DNA from: Blastocladiella emersonii ATCC 22665
Taxonomy: Eukaryota > Blastocladiomycota > Blastocladiomycetes > Blastocladiales > Blastocladiaceae
Direction: 5' to 3'
Assembly (NCBI GenBank): GCA_025594325.1
Contig: JANHCV010000004.1
Location: 2,046,001-2,110,000 of the forward strand
Length of the DNA: 64,000 nucleotides
Part shown: one piece after another, positions 61,327-64,000 of the stretch
How positions within the stretch are numbered: the first letter of the stretch is position 1
Layout of the letters: every line of letters begins with the position of its first letter
The notes under the pieces: generated by a model
What the model was told of the DNA's origin: nothing
The model's database searches: none
The model's input: the letters and a program-made list of their open reading frames with translations, nothing else
Made by a program: the position numbers and the translations under genes

Positions 61327-63093
61327 ATCATTAGCTTCTTCGAACAATAACCTGACTCCATAACTGCACAACTATCGACATTGAACAGCTTGAAGCTTCC
61401 AAAACCCCGAATGTCAGGCCCCATTGTAGCGATGTTGAGCACCCGGCGGCGCATTCTCACGAGCGGCATTCTCACGAATGTGGCGCACCGCGGTTTGCCG
61501 TTCAGGGCAAGCGGGCGGGTCCGCGGTTCGCCCGCCGGCCCACGCGCACGCGCTCCCCCCCCCCCCGGGCCCGCCACGAGCTCGCCTCCCCGCTCCCCCT
61601 CTCGCTGAATAAACCCTCCACTTCGTGCAATGATATCCCTCAATGGGAACCGACATCTCCACTGAGCTGAGCTGAGCTGAGCTGCGGGGGCGACGCGGCG
61701 CGCCGCCGCCGCCGGGAGAATCTGCTGCGTGTTGAGCACATTCTGCAGCGCGCTGGCGACACTGCTGCTGACTGCTGCGGTGATGGTCGCCGTCACGGTC
61801 TTCTCGAGGTTGTCGATGCGGTTCTCGATGCCGTCCATACGTTCGCGGATCACAGGGTCAGCGGGCGGCGGCTCGGCGGCGCTGACGAGGTTGTGAAGTT
61901 CCTCGATGATCACGCCGTGGTGCTCGCGTGCTGCGCGTCTCGAGCTCGGCGAGTAGGCATAGTCGCTACCGTCGCCGCCCTTGACGGAAGCGTGCACGCG
62001 CTTGCGCGAGGTCGAGACGCGGGAACACGTGCTGGTGGTGATGAACTTCTCGGCGTTGGCGCGCTGCACCGCCTTGGGATCCGTGTCGCCGCCCCCGCCC
62101 GCACCGTCTCGAGCTGCGCCCCCGGACTTGGCTGTTGCCCGGGCTTCGAGGCGCGCCTTGGCGTGCTCGTTGTGCATCTTGATGAGGATGCGACAGAGCT
62201 CCGTCGGCGCCACTGCGCCGTTGCCCGACTGCATCACCTTCTTGCACGCGTCGAACATCTTCTTGATGTCGCTGAACTTGTTGTTGAGCGTCAAAGGCGG
62301 GACCGAGCGCTGGAACTCCATGTCGAGCTGCTCCACGATCTGCTTGAGCTTGTTGTTCTTCTCGTCCTTGTCCTTGGGCGAGCCACGCGCGAACACGTTC
62401 AGCTTGATCTCCTCGGCCTTGTTGAACATGGTGAAAACCTTGAAGAGGGTCCACGACATGGCCTTGATGTTGGCGCGCTTGTTGATGGCGTCCTCGGCCG
62501 CGTACTTGAGCGCGTCGTAGGTCTCGAACGGCTCCCACTTGAGCTCGAACCCGTGGTCCTCGTGCGCAAACTCCCAGAACCAGTTGGCGCGGTTCTCGTC
62601 GAGCACCGTGTACTTGTCGTTCTTGCCGTAGTCACCGGCGCCTTCGACCCCGTCCTAACCCGTTGCGGTTGAAGTGGTTGACGAAGAGAAAGCGCCGTCG
62701 GCGTCGGCCGCGGCCGCGCTGCTGCCCGTGGCGGCGGCCCCCCTTTTTCGACGTCTTGCGGCGCTTGCGGGAACGAGGAGCGCTGCCCTTGCCGTTATCG
62801 TCCGCGCCCTCGCCCTTTTCGTCCCGGCGGTTACCGCCGGGCGCGAGGTGACGGCCATTCTTGATGATCGCGGCCATTTCGGCCTCGGTGACGGCGGGCG
62901 TTGGCTGACTAGCGAAGCCGCGGCCCACCTCGTCGCCGGCCAGCGTCTCGCGCGCGTTGGGCGGACCACGAGACGGGTCGTTGGGCGGGCTGCCGGAGCG
63001 GCGCTCAGGGTCGAGCTCCTCATCGAGATTGCGGTCTGAGAGAACCTCGAGCGAGCTCTCGCGCGACGAGAGTTCGAAGTCGAGATGATTCAT
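61248..63093 (-). CDS. unrecognised gene with helical core, reading into the repeat
   Basis: ATG 63093 starts an acidic region (SSRESSLEVLSDRNLDEELD), then a strongly basic nuclear-type block (SRKRRKTSKKGG..RGRGRRRRR). Near 62650 the frame changes. A TTAG|GAC acceptor-like site would allow a 28-base intron, otherwise an indel. The next frame carries a well-formed helical domain (NWFWEFAHEDHGFELKWEPF, DALKYAAEDAINKRANIKAM, FSDIKKMFDACKKVMQSGNG and CRILIKMHNEHAKARLEA). A coiled coil follows (MDGIENRIDNLEKTVTATIT). Beyond about 61700 the frame crosses a pentamer repeat and a C-run and enters repeat copy B, so that part is probably not original. No family was recognised. Confidence 0.5.
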
Positions 63094-63348
63094 GGGTTCA
63101 AAGAGAGTTTATAAGTGCGCCAAACAAGCGCTTGCGGGAGGTCATGATACGTTGGAGCAGCCAATAAATAGCGCGACGCGGCGGGGGAGCGGGGAAGCGA
63201 GGACGGCGGGCGGGCGGGCGGGCGCGGCGAGTGCAAGCGCGGGTCGGCTCCTCTCGGCCACGGGTGGCGCTCCGCATGGGCACGCGAGCCGGAAGCGGAA
63301 CGGAGCCGGTTCGAAGCGCGCGCCGCGCATCACGATTTTTTTTGGTCG

Positions 63349-63520
63349 TTTTGAAGGCGATTAAGGCACCGCAGGCAAGCGGTGCTTTCAAAAGCCATGT
63401 CCAGCCGTTGAAGGCACCCACCAGCTTTCAAAAGCACTCCCCCGCCTTCAAAAGCACTCCCCCGCCTTTGAAGGCTGCGCACGCTTTTGAAGGCTATAAA
63501 CGCTGTTATCGCCTTCAAAA
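63349..63520. promoter_or_regulatory. cluster of eight GCYTTYRAARGC palindromes
   Basis: Sites lie at 63349-63358 (TTTTGAAGGC), 63384-63395 (GCTTTCAAAAGC), 63408-63415 (TTGAAGGC), 63424-63435, 63444-63455 (GCCTTCAAAAGC), 63464-63475 (GCCTTTGAAGGC), 63483-63494 (GCTTTTGAAGGC) and 63511-63520 (GCCTTCAAAA). Five are complete 12-bp near-palindromes. A hairpin GCACCGC-AGGCAA-GCGGTGC lies at 63366-63385, and a CTATAAA box at 63494-63500. The array lies 250-430 bases upstream of the unrecognised minus-strand gene. Confidence 0.6.
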
Positions 63521-64000
63521 CGCCCAGGAAAAAATTCAATATAGGTTCGCCAGCTCACGCTCCAGCTTCGCTTAGGGTCCACGAGAAAGATATAGGGAGG
63601 AACAAAATGTATTGATCATCAGGCACATTGAGGGCGGGAGATGGTAGGAGGGCGACGACCGCGTCATGTCGCGGCCGATTCGAGAGGGCCGAAGTACACC
63701 GTGCTTGGCCGCCATCGACCAGCGAGCCGGCGCGTGCACGCGGCCGTGACCATGGGAATTCTTGGAGATCAGCTTGGGCATACAGTTGCAGCGCTTGGGA
63801 GATGCACGCTTGGGTACAGCATCATCAGCGCTACGAGGAAGATGCAAGTGAGTGACTGTCGTGGATGAGCAAAAGCCGCGGGGGGCGTACCGTGACCATG
63901 GCCGTGGCCTGCTAGAAAACGTGTGTCTTGTCGCGGTTGACCTTGCGCGCGCGAGCGAGTTCACGCGGAAGCCGACTACACGGTGCAGGCGGGGCGCGAC
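63521..64000. other. window edge, no supported gene
   Basis: Both strands have frames of 75-130 codons with no recognisable domain. A gene cut by the window edge is possible on either strand. Confidence 0.35.

Noticed and set aside
63572-63964. HGHGRV segment as ribosomal protein uL15/L27a
   Set aside because: Only six residues agree. The surrounding sequence has none of the basic Gly/His pattern of that family.

Overview
The window is GC-rich nuclear DNA of a fungus. Genes carry short introns, mostly 43 to 101 bases, with GT..AG ends. The gene set includes NDC80, a Pho80-type cyclin, an AMPK gamma subunit, a NEK-type kinase, tubulin cofactor C and DNA polymerase alpha subunit B. Tandem F-box-like genes with tryptophan-rich degenerate ankyrin repeats (QWW or EWW signature), BTB genes and a chromovirus are also present. 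This combination fits a zoosporic fungus, and Blastocladiomycota (the Allomyces, Catenaria, Blastocladiella group) is my best guess. That placement is an inference from recall, not a search result.

Layout. 0.5-3 kb: an F-box-like fragment and a BTB gene with a damaged 5' end. 2.98-5.04 kb: copy A of a dispersed repeat bounded by inverted GCGGGGCTTTGCCCAAG, carrying a nested solo LTR. 5.3-15.6 kb: a small membrane protein, a mitochondrial SelO-type protein AMPylase, and four Ala/Pro/Ser-rich proteins of unknown role. 15.9-21.5 kb: a duplicated cassette (low-complexity gene, I78-type protease inhibitor, F-box/ankyrin gene) followed by two more ankyrin paralogues. Three of the ankyrin copies share a palindromic CACGTG upstream element. 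21.6-26.8 kb: a predicted multi-pass membrane protein and a degenerate SNF2-like protein. 26.8-30.0 kb: a gene-poor stretch made of three tandem duplications. 30.0-43 kb: a third I78 inhibitor, a three-KH RNA-binding protein, two single-pass membrane proteins, NDC80, a Pho80/CNPPD1-like cyclin and a secreted mucin-like protein. 43.4-50.8 kb: a dense housekeeping block (SNF4, TBCC, a coiled-coil protein, NEK kinase, POLA2).

51.4-59.1 kb holds three SUMO-fold paralogues. A 5,380-bp chromovirus-type Ty3 retrotransposon (52,223-57,602) sits between two of them, with 216-bp LTRs differing at one base and a CCGTA target duplication. Its gag is intact. Its pol has lost the protease and the front half of reverse transcriptase, has an in-frame stop before integrase and a frameshift before an integrase chromodomain. 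59.4-61.3 kb is copy B of the dispersed repeat, followed by an unrecognised gene that runs into it. At 63.35-63.52 kb there are eight copies of a 12-bp palindrome.

Exon joins were derived by hand from splice signals and reading-frame continuity. Where the phases close exactly (TBCC, POLA2, NEK, SNF4, the SUMO-like genes, the I78 genes) they are reliable. Elsewhere they are stated as models.
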